From positions 65,047 through 129,046 of the forward strand of contig SZWC01004741.1 of assembly GCA_023375785.1 (NCBI GenBank): a stretch of 64,000 nt of DNA. The letters are read 5' to 3'. The number at the start of each line of letters is the position of its first letter. Positions within the stretch are counted from its first letter, which is position 1. The notes beneath the pieces are model-generated. The model saw only the letters and a program-made list of their open reading frames with translations. It was not told the DNA's origin and did not search any database. Position numbers and translations under genes: made by a program. Below are positions 1 to 10,375 of this stretch, one piece after another. Origin of the DNA: Penium margaritaceum. Its lineage: Eukaryota > Streptophyta > Zygnematophyceae > Desmidiales > Peniaceae.

Positions 1-372
1 TTGCGGCCTACTTGCGCCCTAGCTGCATCCAAGTTACATCCTGGTTGCGTCTCAGTTCGGCACTAGCTACGCCCTCGTTGCGCGCTAGTTGTGCCCTATT
101 TGCGCCCTAGTTACATCCTAGTTGCGCCCTACTTGCGCCCTACTTGCGCCCTAGTTGCTCCCTAGTTACGCCCTAGTTGCGCCCCACTTGTGCCCTACTT
201 GCATCCTAGTTGTGCCCAAGTAGCGTTCTAGTTGCGCCCTACTTGAACCCTACTTGCGCCCTACTTGCACCCTAGTTAAGCCCTAGTTGCACCCTAGTTG
301 CGCCCTACTTGAATCCTATTTGCACCCTACTTGCATCCTAGTTGGGCCTTAGTTGCGCCCTTGTTGCGTACG
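1..372 (-). repeat. 12-bp minisatellite array, reverse orientation
   Basis: Degenerate tandem copies of a 12-bp unit read here as TTGCGCCCTAG(T), the reverse complement of GCGCAACTAGGG. Units differ mainly by C/T and A/G changes (TTGCACCCTAG, TTGTGCCCTAC). The array begins outside the window. No gene is visible in it. Confidence 0.95.
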
Positions 373-513
373 TAACTCCCGAGCCTCCCCGTGCGAAATG
401 CTGAAGAGCCGCATGGCCGCACACTGGCTGTAGATGCCCACTGTGGACACCTTCTGCGCCAACACAGCTACTGCCCGCTAGGCCCAGCTCTCTTGTGCCT
501 CGGCCGAGCAGCG
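373..513. other. Short low-copy spacer between 12-bp array and satellite
   Basis: About 140 bp of GC-rich, non-repetitive sequence joins the 12-bp array to the first satellite monomer, which begins at CCAACCAAACTAGG. An open frame crosses it but runs into the satellite and has no recognisable motif. No function can be assigned. Confidence 0.6.
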
Positions 514-2730
514 GCCAACCAAACTAGGCATATGTCACTGACAATTACCAAAGAATTCCAGTATGGGTGGTCAACGTTCACAACCCATAACACGAGTCAC
601 AAATGGTCAGAGGGGGAAACAATGGTTTCAGAATATTGGTTTTCAACTAGCAAGGACAACGACCTTCAATAATTAGTAGCACGGTGTGGCTACCATGCAC
701 AATGAATGACCAAAGTAGGCATATGGACTGCCTTTGACCAAAAAAATTCGCTGTGTGTGGTCAATATTGACAACTCATAATACGAGTCACAAATGGTCAA
801 AGGGGGGAACGATGGCTTGGGAACACCAGGTATCAACTAACAAGCACAAGGACCTTTAATAAGTAGTGGCATGGTGTCGTTACCATGTACAGTGACCAAC
901 AAAAGTAGGCATATGTCAGTGACCATGACCAAAGAATGTCACTCTGTGTGGTCAACTTTGACAACTCAAAACACGAGTCACAAATGGTCAAAGAGGGAAA
1001 CAATGGTTTGTGCATACTAGTTATCGACTAGCAAGTACAAAGACCGTCAATATGCAGTGGCACAGCGTCGCTATCATGCACAGTGACCAACCAAAGTATG
1101 CATATGTCACTGACTATGACCAAAGAATTTCACTTCATGTGGTCAACGTTGACAACTCAAAACAAGAGTCACACACAATCAAAGGGGGTAACTATGGGTT
1201 GGGAACACTAGCTATTAACGTGAAAGCACAAAGACCTTCAATACGTAGTGACATGGTGGGCAACCATGCACAATCACAAACCAAAGTAGGCATATGCCAC
1301 TAACCATGACCAAAATAATTTCACTGTGTGTGGTCAACGTTGAAAACTCATAACATGATGCATACGCCACTGACTATGACCAAAGAAGTACACTATGTGT
1401 GGTCAATATTGACAACTCATAACACAAGTCACAAATGTTCAGAGGGAGACACAATGGTTTGGGAACCGTATGTATTGACTAGAAAGGACAAAGTACTTTG
1501 ATACGCGGTGGCACGGTGTGGCTACTATGCACACCAAACAACCAAACAAGGCATATGTCACTGACCATGACCAAAGAATTTTAGTATGGGTGGTCAACAT
1601 TCACAACCCATAACACGAGTCACAGATCGTCAGAGGGGGAAACTGTGGTTTCAGAATATAAGTTTTAAACTAGCAAGGACAACGACCTTCAATAATTAGT
1701 AGCACGGTGTGGCTACCATGCACAATGAATGACCAAAGTGGGCATATGGACTGCCTTTGACCAAAGAAATCCGTTGTGTGTGGTCAATGTTGACAACTCA
1801 TAATACAAGTCACAAATGGTCAGAGGGGGGAACGATGGTTTGGGAACACCAGGTATCAACTAGCAAGCACAAGGACCTTCAATAAGCAGTGTCGCGGTGT
1901 GGCTACCATGTACAATGACCAACAAAAGTAGGCATATGTCACTGACCATGACCAAATATGTTTTCAGTGTGTGGTCAACTTGACAACTCATAACACGAGT
2001 CACAAATGGTCAGAGAGGGAAACAATGGTTTGTGAATACTAGTTATCGACTAGCAAGTACAAAGACTGTCAATATGCAGTGGCACAATGTTGCTCCCATG
2101 CACAGTGACCAACCAACGTATGCATATGACTATGACCAAATAATTTCACTCCATGTGGTCAACGTTGATAACTCAAAACAAGAGTCACACATAGTCAAAG
2201 GGGGTAACAATGGGTTGGGAACACTAGCTATTAACAAGAAAGCACAAAGACCTTCAATACGTAGTGACATGGCATGGCAACCATGTACAGTGACAAACCA
2301 ATGTAGGCATATGCCACAAACCATGACCAAAAGAATTTCACAATGTGTGGTCAACGTTGATAACACGAGTCACAAATGTTCAAAGGGGGGAAACAATGGG
2401 TTGGGAACATTAGTTATTAACTAGCAAGTACAAGGACCTTCAACAAGTAGTGAGACGTTGTGGCTAGCGTGCACAGTGACCAACCAAAGGAATGCATACG
2501 TCACTGACTATAACCAAAGAAGTACACTATGTGCGGTCAATATTGACAACTCATAAAACGAGGCACAAATGGTCAGAGGGAGAGACAATGGTTTGGGATC
2601 CCTATGTATCGACTAGAAAGGACAAAGAACTTTAATACGCGGTGGCACGGTGTGGCTACTATGCACACCAAACAACCAAACAAGGCATATGTCACAGACC
2701 ATGACCAAAAAATTTCAGTACTTGTGGTCA
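514..2730 (+). repeat. ~190-bp satellite, first block (about 12 monomers)
   Basis: Tandem ~190-bp monomers carry the landmarks GGCATATGTCACTGACCATG, TGTGGTCAACGTTGACAACT, GAGTCACAAATGGTCAGAGG and CAAGTACAAAGACCTTCAAT. The monomers belong to the same six subtypes as the large block at 38-64 kb, in the order B-C-D-E-F-A-B-C-D-E-F-A-B. The first F is truncated and fused to A near 1355. The last B monomer stops abruptly after GTGGTCAAC at 2730, where the foldback begins. The short ORFs in it are by-products of the repeat. Confidence 0.93.
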
Positions 2731-2823
2731 ACACGCCGACCCTCGGCCCAGCACGCAAAGTCGAAAGACCCTGCGTGCTGGGTCGAGGGTCGGCGTGTCG
2801 ACCTCGACCTGGTGTCGAGGTCG
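2731..2823. repeat. Two adjacent GC-rich foldbacks at a satellite boundary
   Basis: A 27-bp arm (2731-2757) is matched by its reverse complement (2772-2798) with a single mismatch and a 14-base loop. A second, perfect 10-bp stem follows directly: CGACCTCGAC at 2799-2808 and GTCGAGGTCG at 2814-2823, with a 5-base loop. The first arm starts exactly where the satellite monomer is broken. This could be the end of a foldback or MITE-type element or a breakpoint hairpin. No second copy was seen in the window. Confidence 0.9.
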
Positions 2824-3048
2824 GCCGACGCATCCCCCCCCACGCCAATACTTAGCACTTTATGTCGCGCTTTCTTCTGCAGCGGACTTCAAAACCCATT
2901 TTTTTGCTGTTCCTCAGGCCCTGCGATCTGCAAACGGTTCGCCGGCAAACCTGGTCTGTCATTCCCTCCCTTTTTTCTTTTCTTCTGTCAACCGCTAAAT
3001 GGTGGACGCTTGACGGTAGAGGATGGATGGAAGAGGATGGACGGCATA
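2824..3048. other. Low-copy spacer
   Basis: About 225 bp of non-repetitive sequence with a C-run (about 2834-2843), a pyrimidine tract (about 2965-2985) and a purine-rich GGATGGA tract just before the 12-bp array starts. Overlapping short ORFs on both strands show no domain or conserved pattern. No gene is supported. Confidence 0.6.
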
Positions 3049-4053
3049 GCGCAACTAGGGCGCAATTAGGGCGCAACTAGGTCGTGAATAGGGCGCGACT
3101 AGGGCGCGACTAGGGCGCAACTAAGGTGCAACTGGGGCGTAACTAGGGCACAACTAGGCTACAACTAGGGCGCAACTAGGGTGCAACTATGGTGCAACTA
3201 GGGCGCAACTAGGGCGCAACTAGGGCGCATATAGGGCGCAACTAGGGTGCAACAAGGGTGCAACTAAAGCGCAAGTAGGGCGCAAGTAGGGTGCAAGTAG
3301 GGTGCAACTACCGCACAAGCGGGGCACAACTAGGGCATAACAAGGGCACAACTAGGGTGTAATTTGAGCGTAATGAGGGTGCAACATAGCCGCAACGAGG
3401 GCGCAAGGAGGGCGCAACAAGGGCACAACTAGGGCACAACTAGGGCGCAACTAAGGTGCAACTAGGGCGCAACTAGGACGCAGCAAGGGCACGACTATGG
3501 CGCAACAAGAGCGCAACTAGGGCGCGACTAGGGTGTGACTTGGGCGTAAGTAGGGCGCAACTAGGGCGCAACTAAGGCACAACTAGGGCGCAACTAGGGC
3601 ACAACTAGAGCGCAACTGGGGGCAACTAGGGTGCAACTAGGGCGCAACTTGGGCACAACTAGGGTGCAACTAGGGCACAACTAGGGCGCAACTAGGGCGG
3701 AACTAGGACGCACCTAGGGCGCAACATGGGTGCAACTAGGGTGAAACTAAGGCGCAACTAGTGCGCAAATACGGCACAAGTAGGACGCAACTAGGGCGCA
3801 ACTATGGTACAACTAGGGCATAGCTAGTGCCATACAGAGGCGTAACTAGGGCGCAAGTAGGGTGCAAATAGGGCGCAAGTAGGGTGTAACTTGTGCGCAA
3901 CTAGGGCGCGCACTCAGGGCGCAACTAGGGTGCAACTAGGGTGCAAGTATGGCGTAACTAGGGTGCAACTAGGGCGCAAGTAGGGCACAAGTAGGATGCA
4001 ACTAGGGCACAACTAGGGTACAACTAGGGTGTAGCTAGTGCCCAACTGAGGTG
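3049..4053 (+). repeat. 12-bp minisatellite array, forward orientation
   Basis: About 80 degenerate copies of GCGCAACTAGGG. Variants include GCGCAAGTAGGG, GCACAACTAGGG and GTGCAACTAAGG, and a few units are one or two bases off length. The array ends at CCCAACTGAGGTG, where the low-copy island starts. Confidence 0.95.
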
Positions 4054-4440
4054 TTATATCGTTTTTGCCTTCGGCCAAAATCGGTTCTGACAGCATGCGA
4101 GGATCAGCTCCGTATGTGTTTTGCTCGTTTTGCGCTATCCCAGCGGCCCCGTGCTTCCTGCTTTTCAATCCTGCCCTGTGCTGTATTGTCGTTCATGCTC
4201 TGTGGGCCAGATGGCTTTCCTAGATGTTCGATGGATCATTCACCAGATTAGTGTCGGCAATATGTCATAAACACACACTCCATCCAGTAATAGCCCGATC
4301 TTTCTCCGGCTAGAATCTCAACTCTTCTCAAGACAGTCGATGCATGTTCATTTCAGTCATTTGCTCACTCCAATCCATCGTTGACGGTCAATTATGCAAC
4401 GGATATCATGACGCTAAGTGAGGGAATTCTTCCTAAGAGC
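4054..4440. other. Island left edge, no gene seen
   Basis: The first part of the low-copy island between the two 12-bp arrays. It has mixed base composition and several short ORFs, the longest 66 codons on the plus strand from 4051. No domain, RNA gene or repeat was recognised. Confidence 0.5.
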
Positions 4441-4998
4441 TCAAAAGGAGATGGCTTGAACAATCAACGTAATTGTATTGAACTAAGAAAGAGTACACAC
4501 AGTTAGTATCTTTTTTCGACCCACACAATCAGCGCCCTACACATCACCAAGCAAAATACGCAAACCGTAAGCCTCCCGTATCGCCGGATCATCGACCGGC
4601 GCTGGTCCTTGCACGAGCACCGTGCGGTGCACGGCGCCTTTGTTGTTCGCCCGTGGAGCGGCTCGCTGTAACTACAGTGGCCCACCAGCACGTCGACCTA
4701 CACGGTAAAGAGCACGCGTCGAGTCCTCCTCTCGTATTCGGGCGAGCTCTTGCTGGTAGCGCCGGTATGCTTGATTTGCCTCGGCCCGCTCCTCAGCTGC
4801 CCCTGCAGCACGCCGTCCGACATCACGCGCGACCTCCTGCCAGCTTTCCACACGGCGGGGCTCGTCGTCCCGAGGAAGCCTGTTCAGCCACGGTTGCCAG
4901 AACTATTCCAAGGCTCTGCCTGTGGGTTGGTGCGACCACTGCATCACTCCCAGGACCGTTTGAGCTCCATTTTGATGGGGAACATTGCAGCAGCTTCA
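4441..4998 (-). CDS. Hidden reading frame, open only if TAG is read as Gln; unknown product
   Basis: Reading the minus strand from just below a TGA at 4996-4998, one frame shows protein-like, Arg/Glu/Gln-rich sequence down to a TGA at 4441-4443. It is interrupted only by TAG at 4903-4905 (RALE*FWQPWLNRLP), 4672-4674 (GGPL*LQRAAP), 4537-4539 (LLGDV*GADCV) and 4483-4485. Gln fits each of the first three contexts. The middle (about 4690-4850) is coiled-coil-like, with segments such as AAEERAEANQAYRRYQQELA. An ATG at 5004-5006 opens a second frame (MASEAAAMFPIKMELKRSWE) that would join this one after a one-base deletion near 4950. I do not recognise a family. It may be a decayed gene under the standard code, a short gene under UAR = Gln, or chance. 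Confidence 0.35.
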
Positions 4999-5006
4999 GA
5001 TGCCAT

Positions 5007-6577
5007 AGAAGGTCACCGAGGAGTCTCGGGGAGCGCTCCTGGAGCTTGGAGGCTTGTGCTCCCGCGGGAATTCAGGACCAGGCCATGATGGCTCCGTGAC
5101 GTATTCCTCAGGGAGCGGTCTTCCCATTAGAGGAGGGCACGGACACACACACACTCACTCCCATGCTTAAGATCTGATGTAGCTCCTCAAGTCTAGCTTG
5201 TCGCGAGACGGGGTGCGAGCCCCACTCGACGGTCTAACTTGGCCGAGGGGCAGCAATCTCTCAGCCTGGCCGACGTCCGCAGGGCCCGCCTCCCGCACCT
5301 GGGTCTGGCGAGGGGCCTGCAACGTAGTTTACGAGTGGCGAGAGCCGTCTTGCAAGTCAGAGACAGAAGCTTCAGAAGTAAGTGCTCAATCGTTGGTTCC
5401 ACCAGGATGGTGCAGGTCGTTCTCGTCAGCAGCTTGTTCTCATCAGCAGTCGTCCTCTTCTTGCCCCTTCTCCTCTTATCTCCCTCTCGTAGCACCTTTC
5501 CGAAGTCCCTTCCCACTGTCCAGCCCCGTTCCGCGGCTCGCACATCAAACTGCCTTTGGATAAGGCGTTTCAAACACCGCTCCTCTCCTCCAGGTTCGGA
5601 CGCGACTCTGCTCCCATCAAGCCAGCCTTGGGCTGCCTTCCTTTCCTCTCGGCAGGTCTGGTCGGCTCACCTTGTCCGCCGCAATATCTTCCCTTGCGCT
5701 CTGTCGCTTCCCGGAATCAAACTGCCCTCCCCACAATTTCCTTTTCCTCGCTCGAGCAGTCGTTGGATGATTCGTCAACCTTCTCCTCCCCCTTCTCCTT
5801 CTCAAACCCGGATCCCAGCTCCTCCTCTCTCATCAAGCAGAAAAATGAGAAGAAGGTCAGCAGGGCGTGGGAGATCGGACGGCACCACGCTCGAATGCAG
5901 ATTCCCATCCAATGGAACAACTCTACCGCAATGCGGTGGCATTGCCTGGACAGGAGGGAGTGGCGGCTCGGAAGGCGGTCTTGGTCATGAGGGCGCTAGG
6001 GAATAGGGATGTTTCCGAAGTGAGAAGGAAGGTGCTGGCAATGGTGAATGAGCCATTGGCGGTGACGCCTCAATGGTGCCTCTTGAGAGACCAACCGCCA
6101 CCAGCAGCACCACGATCCCCAGCCCCACAATGACCAAACTTACCACCCCACCCTCTTCCACCTCCGGTGGATGATTGACCTACCCAGTGTCCAGACAGAC
6201 CAAGTGCACCAAGGGGGATGCAGTAGGGATGGGGAGATGAGGTCGGAGAAGATGTCTGGACACCTGGGCGCCCTAGGACAACGGGGCGTCCCGAGGCTCT
6301 GGCCGATCATGCACCGGTGCGTTGATGGGACCACCGTATGACCACGGAAAGGCAACAGAGGGATCGAGGAGCAGATGGAGAGCCACGCTAGTTCTCACAG
6401 GCAAGGGGATCAACGTTAGGAGGGGTGCGCGAGGCGCACCAAGGGGGATGAAGGGCGACAGCAGGGGCAGACGTAGGGATAACACAAGCCCCACGCAGCG
6501 CAGGTGCGGGATCATTGATGCAGCAAGGAAGGAGCGAGAGGCAGCAAGGGCCTGAGATTGAAGCAGGGACCGGGTGA
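5007..6577. other. Low-copy region without a confident gene
   Basis: A GC-rich island interior. A 255-codon plus-strand ORF (5239-6006) is Ser/Pro/Arg-rich and looks like the antisense of minus-strand charged frames; short minus-strand stretches at 5390-5573 and 5717-5840 read KR/E-rich and could be exon remnants. A plus-strand frame at 5867-6133 is protein-like (88 codons, ending TGA) and lies in the same frame as the zinc-finger gene downstream. It is separated from that gene by several TGA and TAG codons, so it may be an upstream exon or a decayed part. No domain is identifiable. Confidence 0.4.
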
Positions 6578-7657
6578 GGAAGAGCGAGCAGGGATGTAAG
6601 AGCAGGAGCAAGACGGGAACGAGCATGGATCGGGGGTCCGAAAGTGGGAGGAAGAGAGACGAGGGGCACACGCGCGGAAGAGGAATTAGGAGAAGGGAAG
6701 ACACCGCATGCGGGTAGTTGCCCGTGGTGCAAAAGGAGGATACGCCTGCCTACCAGGCAGTGCAGGCATTGCACGCGTCACACGCACCAGGAATGTGGAA
6801 AGGTGGATGCGGAAAAGGGAGGGCTGTGCGTGCTCTGCCAGAAGGTGAAGTAGGGAATCCCCACGGAGGTGAGAGTCATGCTCGGGCAGGAACACGACGC
6901 CGTGACAGGCATTGTGTGTTGTGGTTACAGAAGACCGCTGGAGGCTCCTTATGGGAAATGCGACTATTGCAAGAGGGCAGCACGCGCCGCCTACATTAAA
7001 AGCAATGAGGAGGGACGGAACAACTGCAGCAATTGCTGGACATGACCACGCACAGGTACGGCGGAAGGAGATTGCCCCAACCGCCTCAGAGAGTTGAGAG
7101 GAGTACCTCTATGGTGCGAGAAGTGCGTATGCCTCTCGCATAGTGAATGCGTGAAGAAGGTGGGGGAGAGGAAGCTGCGTCATGGAGGACGCATTTCGTT
7201 GTATCAGTGCCTCCGGTGCACAAGATCGCGAAGTGAGCCATGTTCCACCTACAGGGGCCCAGTGCGGATCCGTAGGTGGCACTGCATCAGCTGCCGCCAT
7301 CGGGTGCACCTCCCATGTGCTCCTTGGTACAGCAACGCACAAACGGGGCTCCATGGACCACTCTGTTTGCCTTGTGAGGAGAGCGACGATGCATGGAGGG
7401 TGCAGGCGGAGCAGAAGGAGGTGGCGTGGCGCCTGCAGGAGCAGCAGGAAAGAGGGACCGGGGAGGGAGAACGCAGGGTAACCCCACGGCGGAGCTCCTA
7501 TACATGGAATGAGGAGATACGGCAAGAGGGGCTCCACCGGGAGATGGAGGAGATGGGGAGGACGAGGTGGGCGGAGAAGGAGTATTCTTCACCGGAGAAA
7601 GGGGAAGGGGAGACTACACTAGAAAGAGGACGAGCGTGTTAGTCACATGGCGGATGA
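6578..7657 (+). CDS. Multi-PHD-finger-like zinc protein, frame broken by TAG and TGA
   Basis: One plus-strand frame carries Cys/His modules of the PHD (C4HC3) kind. Module 1 (about 6715-6845) has CPWC, then QCRHC with HTHQEC, then CVLC. A partial module (about 6917-7036) ends CDYC and CSNC. Module 3 (about 7073-7230) has WCEKC, SHSEC and CLRC. Module 4 (about 7247-7375) has WHCISCRHRVHLPC and CLPC. A charged coiled-coil-like tail (WRVQAEQKEVAWRLQEQQER) follows. PHD fingers usually bind histone tails or other proteins; that role here is inference. The frame contains TAG at 6851-6853, TGA at 7043-7045 and TAG at 7640-7642, then TGA at 7655-7657. No in-frame ATG starts it and I see no GT-AG intron that removes the TGA. 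It is either a pseudogene, a transposon-derived relic, or a multi-exon gene whose splice sites are not evident. It converges on a related minus-strand gene 48 bp away. Confidence 0.5.
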
Positions 7658-7704
7658 TCCAGCAAAAGGAAAGGATGGGATGAAGCAGCGCTTCTTTTGC
7701 GTCC

Positions 7705-8667
7705 TCACCGGCCGCTTGCACTTTCCGCACTATTCTGTCTCTTCTACCCAGTCGCACTTGGTCCAGCAGCCTGTCCACCCTCCTTGCCGACCTCCTGCTC
7801 TTCTTCCACCAGCCTCCGGATGCAACCCTTGCAATGATGTCCCAACTCCAGAATCTCTGTCCCGCACTTGGGATGGAGTGGTGCTTTACACTAATAGCAC
7901 CAACTTGCTCCCGTACGGTCGTATGGCTCTCCGCAGAATTCACACTTCTCAATCCACCGCTTGTAAGCAGGATTGTTTTTCCTCATGTCCTCTTTGTTCG
8001 CCTTTTGGTGCATGAGGGGCGCACATTTCTTGCACCCGACAACTTTCCGGCGGATCCGTATCTTTGGATCCTGACAGGCTGCGTGCACCGGATGTCTGAG
8101 ACATAACAGCGTGGTGGCATCCATTGGCCCTTCACAGTTGCCGCATGGCTCCTTCTCATGTTGTGGCACACTGAATATTCCGGCTACAGCTCCAATGCCC
8201 GAGCGGGCTGTCTCCTCCTCCCTTTCTCTCTGCAGTTCCTCCTCATTGTCAATTCCCATGTTCTCCTTCAGACTTGCTGCACAGACCTCACACTTCTTGA
8301 TGTCGTGCATGATGTCGAGGTCCAAGTCACAGCATGCCAAATGGAGGCTCACACTACATCCTTCACACATCACCTATCCCCTTTCGGCGATCGGGTGTTT
8401 GCAAGTTGCACAGAGTTACGGAGCCGCATGCTCATCTCCTTCTTCTTCATCCTGGTCATCCGCCTCAATACTTAATTCAAGCTCTTCGTGCCGACGCTCC
8501 TCCCCTCCTTGCGTTCTTGCCTACTGTCCTGGCCCTACTGGTGCTTCAAGCCGAGAACTGGTTGGCCACAGGGACTTGTCATCAGGGGGGAGTGGCTCCC
8601 ATCTCCAAGGAGGGCTGTGGAGCAAACTGCACTGCTCTTCATGTGCGGGTGGATGTTCCCTTTCCTC
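7705..8667 (-). CDS. Three-PHD-finger-like zinc protein; open only if TAA/TAG are read through
   Basis: The longest standard ORF is 160 codons (8373-7891), but the domain pattern extends past its stops in the same frame. Module 1 is CATC, CEGC, SLHLAC and CEVC, with TAA at 8416-8418 just before it and TAG at 8374-8376 inside it. Module 2 is CGNC, CLRHPVHAAC and CKKC, lacking one expected Cys. Module 3 is CEFC, WCY*CKAPLHPKC and CKGC, with TAG at 7891-7893 inside a Cys-x2-Cys pair. Further TAGs lie at 8521-8523 and 7744-7746. The frame ends in TGA at 7705-7707. An acidic stretch (DDQDEEEGDE) precedes module 1. All other zinc ligands and spacings are intact and there is no frameshift over about 960 bp. 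Likely a chromatin- or protein-binding PHD-like protein. Either UAR codes Gln here or the gene is decayed. It is bounded upstream by TGA at 8668-8670. Confidence 0.5.
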
Positions 8668-8670
8668 TCA

Positions 8671-9353
8671 CTGTTTCTCCGCCTCCCTCCATTGCTTCTT
8701 TTCCCCCATACGAGTTCCCCGGGGCCCTTTTTGTTTCTTCTTTCATTGCTCCTTCGGTTGCGTCTCCGCTATTGCAGCTGCAGCTAGAGGTGCCGACGAC
8801 TCGGGCACTGGGCCGGGTCCCGAAACCGCAGAAGGTAGCACCTCCTATGATTGGTTTTCTGCTGCTACTGCTGGTGGTGCCTACGCCTCAAGCGCCGTGC
8901 TGGGTGGAGCTGCTGCAAGTGGCAGCACCTCATATGTCCGCTGCTTTGTTGCTGTTGCTGTTGCTGGTGGTGCCTATGCCTGGGGCGCCGCGCCGGGTAC
9001 AGCTCCTGCAGGTGGCAGCACCTCCTGTTCCTGCTGCTCCGCTGCTGTAGGTGGTGCCTGTGCTTGGGGCGCCGCACCGGATGCAGCTGCTGTAGGTGGA
9101 AACACCTACTGTGCCTGATGCTCTGTTGTTGCTGCTAGTGGTGCTTGCGCCTGGGGTGCCGCGTCGGGTGCAGCTGCTGTAGGTGGCAGCACCTCTGTGC
9201 CCTTTTCTCCGCTACTGCTGCTGGTGGTGCCTGCGCTTGGGGCGCCATGCCGGGTGCAGTTGCTGCAGGTGGCAAGACCTCCTATGCCTGCTGCTCTGCT
9301 ACTGCTGCTAGTGGCGCCTGCACCTGGAGCGTCACACCGGGTGCAGCTGCTGC
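8671..9353 (-). CDS. A/P/Q-rich repeat domain in frame with the PHD-like gene
   Basis: Upstream of the zinc fingers and in the same minus-strand frame lie protein repeats of the type GAAPQAQAPPTAAEQQEQ followed by EVLPP, with five to six degenerate units (DNA period about 100-130 bp). TAG occurs at 9106-9108, 8974-8976, 8881-8883 and 8845-8847. At the PQA-x-APP column two units have TAG where a sister unit (about 9051) has CAG. TGA occurs at 8743-8745 and 8668-8670, within Lys/Glu/Gln-rich sequence (KKKQKGPRG, KKQWREAEKQ). A one-base deletion shifts the frame near 9190. It may be the N-terminal low-complexity part of the zinc-finger protein, or a separate minisatellite. The overlapping 335-codon plus-strand ORF is a shadow of these repeats. 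Confidence 0.35.
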
Positions 9354-10375
9354 AGGTGCGCAACTAGGGTGCAACTAGGGTGCAACTAGGGTGCATGTAG
9401 GGTACAAGTAGGGTGCAACTAGGGCACTACTAAAGCGCAACTAGGCACAACTAGGGCGCAACTGGGGCACAACTAGGGCACAACTAGAGCGCAACTAGGG
9501 TACAAATAGGGCGCAACTAGGGCGCAACTACGGCGAAACTAGGGCGCAACTAGGGCGCAACTAGGGTGCAACTAGGGCGCAACAAGGGCGCAACAATGGC
9601 GCAACAAGGGCGCGACGAGGGCGCAACGAGGGCGCAACTAGGGCGCAACTAGGGTGTAACTAGGGCGCAACTAGGGTGTAACTAGGGCGCATCTAGGGTG
9701 CAACTAGGGTACAACTAGGACACAACTAGGGCACAACAAGGACGCAACTAGGTTGCAACTAGGGCGCAACTATGGTGCAACTAGGGCGCAACCATGGCGC
9801 AACCAGGGCGCAACTAGGGCGCAACTTGGGCACAACTAGGGCACAACTAGGGTGCAACTAGGGTGCAACTATGGTGCAAGTTGGGCGCAACTAAGGCGCA
9901 ACTAAAGCGCAACTAGCGCCCAAGTAGGGCACAAGTAGGACGCAACTAGGGCGCAATTAGGGCACAATTAGGGCGTAGCAAGTGCCCAACTAAGGCACAA
10001 CTAGGACGTAAGAAGGGTGCTAGTAGGGCGCAAGTAGGGTGCAATAAGGGCGCAAATAGAGTGCAAATAGAACGCAACTAGGGCGCAATTAGGACGCAAC
10101 TAGGTCGTGACTAGGGCACGACTAGGGCGCGACTAGGGCGCAACTAGGATGCAACTAGGGCGCAACTAGGGCGCAACTAGGGTGCAACTAGGGCACAACT
10201 AGGACGCAACTAGGGCGCAACTAGTGCGCAACTAGGGCGCAACTAGGGCGCAACTAGGGCGCAACTAGGGCGCAACAATGGTGCAACTAGAACGCAAGTA
10301 TGACGCAAGTAGGGCGCACGTAGGGCGCATCTACGGCACAAGTGGGGCACAACTAGGGTGCAATTAGGGCGCAAC
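9354..10375 (+). repeat. 12-bp minisatellite array, forward orientation
   Basis: The same GCGCAACTAGGG unit as 3049-4053. It starts directly after the A/P/Q repeats (GCTGCAGGTG then CGCAACTAGGG) and runs to the orientation switch at about 10375 (GGCGCAACTAATT then GTCCCCTAGCTGC). No gene is visible. Confidence 0.95.

Noticed and set aside
1010-2424. ORFs of 97 and 130 codons in the first satellite block, and about 60 similar ones after 38 kb
   Set aside because: They recur at fixed monomer phases on both strands and are satellite translations.
3049-4053. Interstitial telomere repeat (CTAGGG in the unit)
   Set aside because: The period is 12 bp with GCGCAA between; there is no run of TTTAGGG or TTAGGG.
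5239-6006. 255-codon Ser/Pro/Arg-rich plus-strand ORF
   Set aside because: Low-complexity composition with no motif. Charged minus-strand frames in the same interval look more protein-like, so it is probably an antisense or chance opening.
8111-9118. 335-codon plus-strand ORF and overlapping Cys- or Ser/Gly-rich ORFs
   Set aside because: They are antisense of the minus-strand zinc-finger and A/P/Q-repeat frames. The Cys-rich frame comes from TGC/TGT phases of a GCTGCT-type repeat.
4054-9353. Terminal inverted repeats of a DNA transposon bounding the island
   Set aside because: The ends (TTATATCG... and ...CAGCTGCTGC) are not complementary, and no transposase domain was seen.
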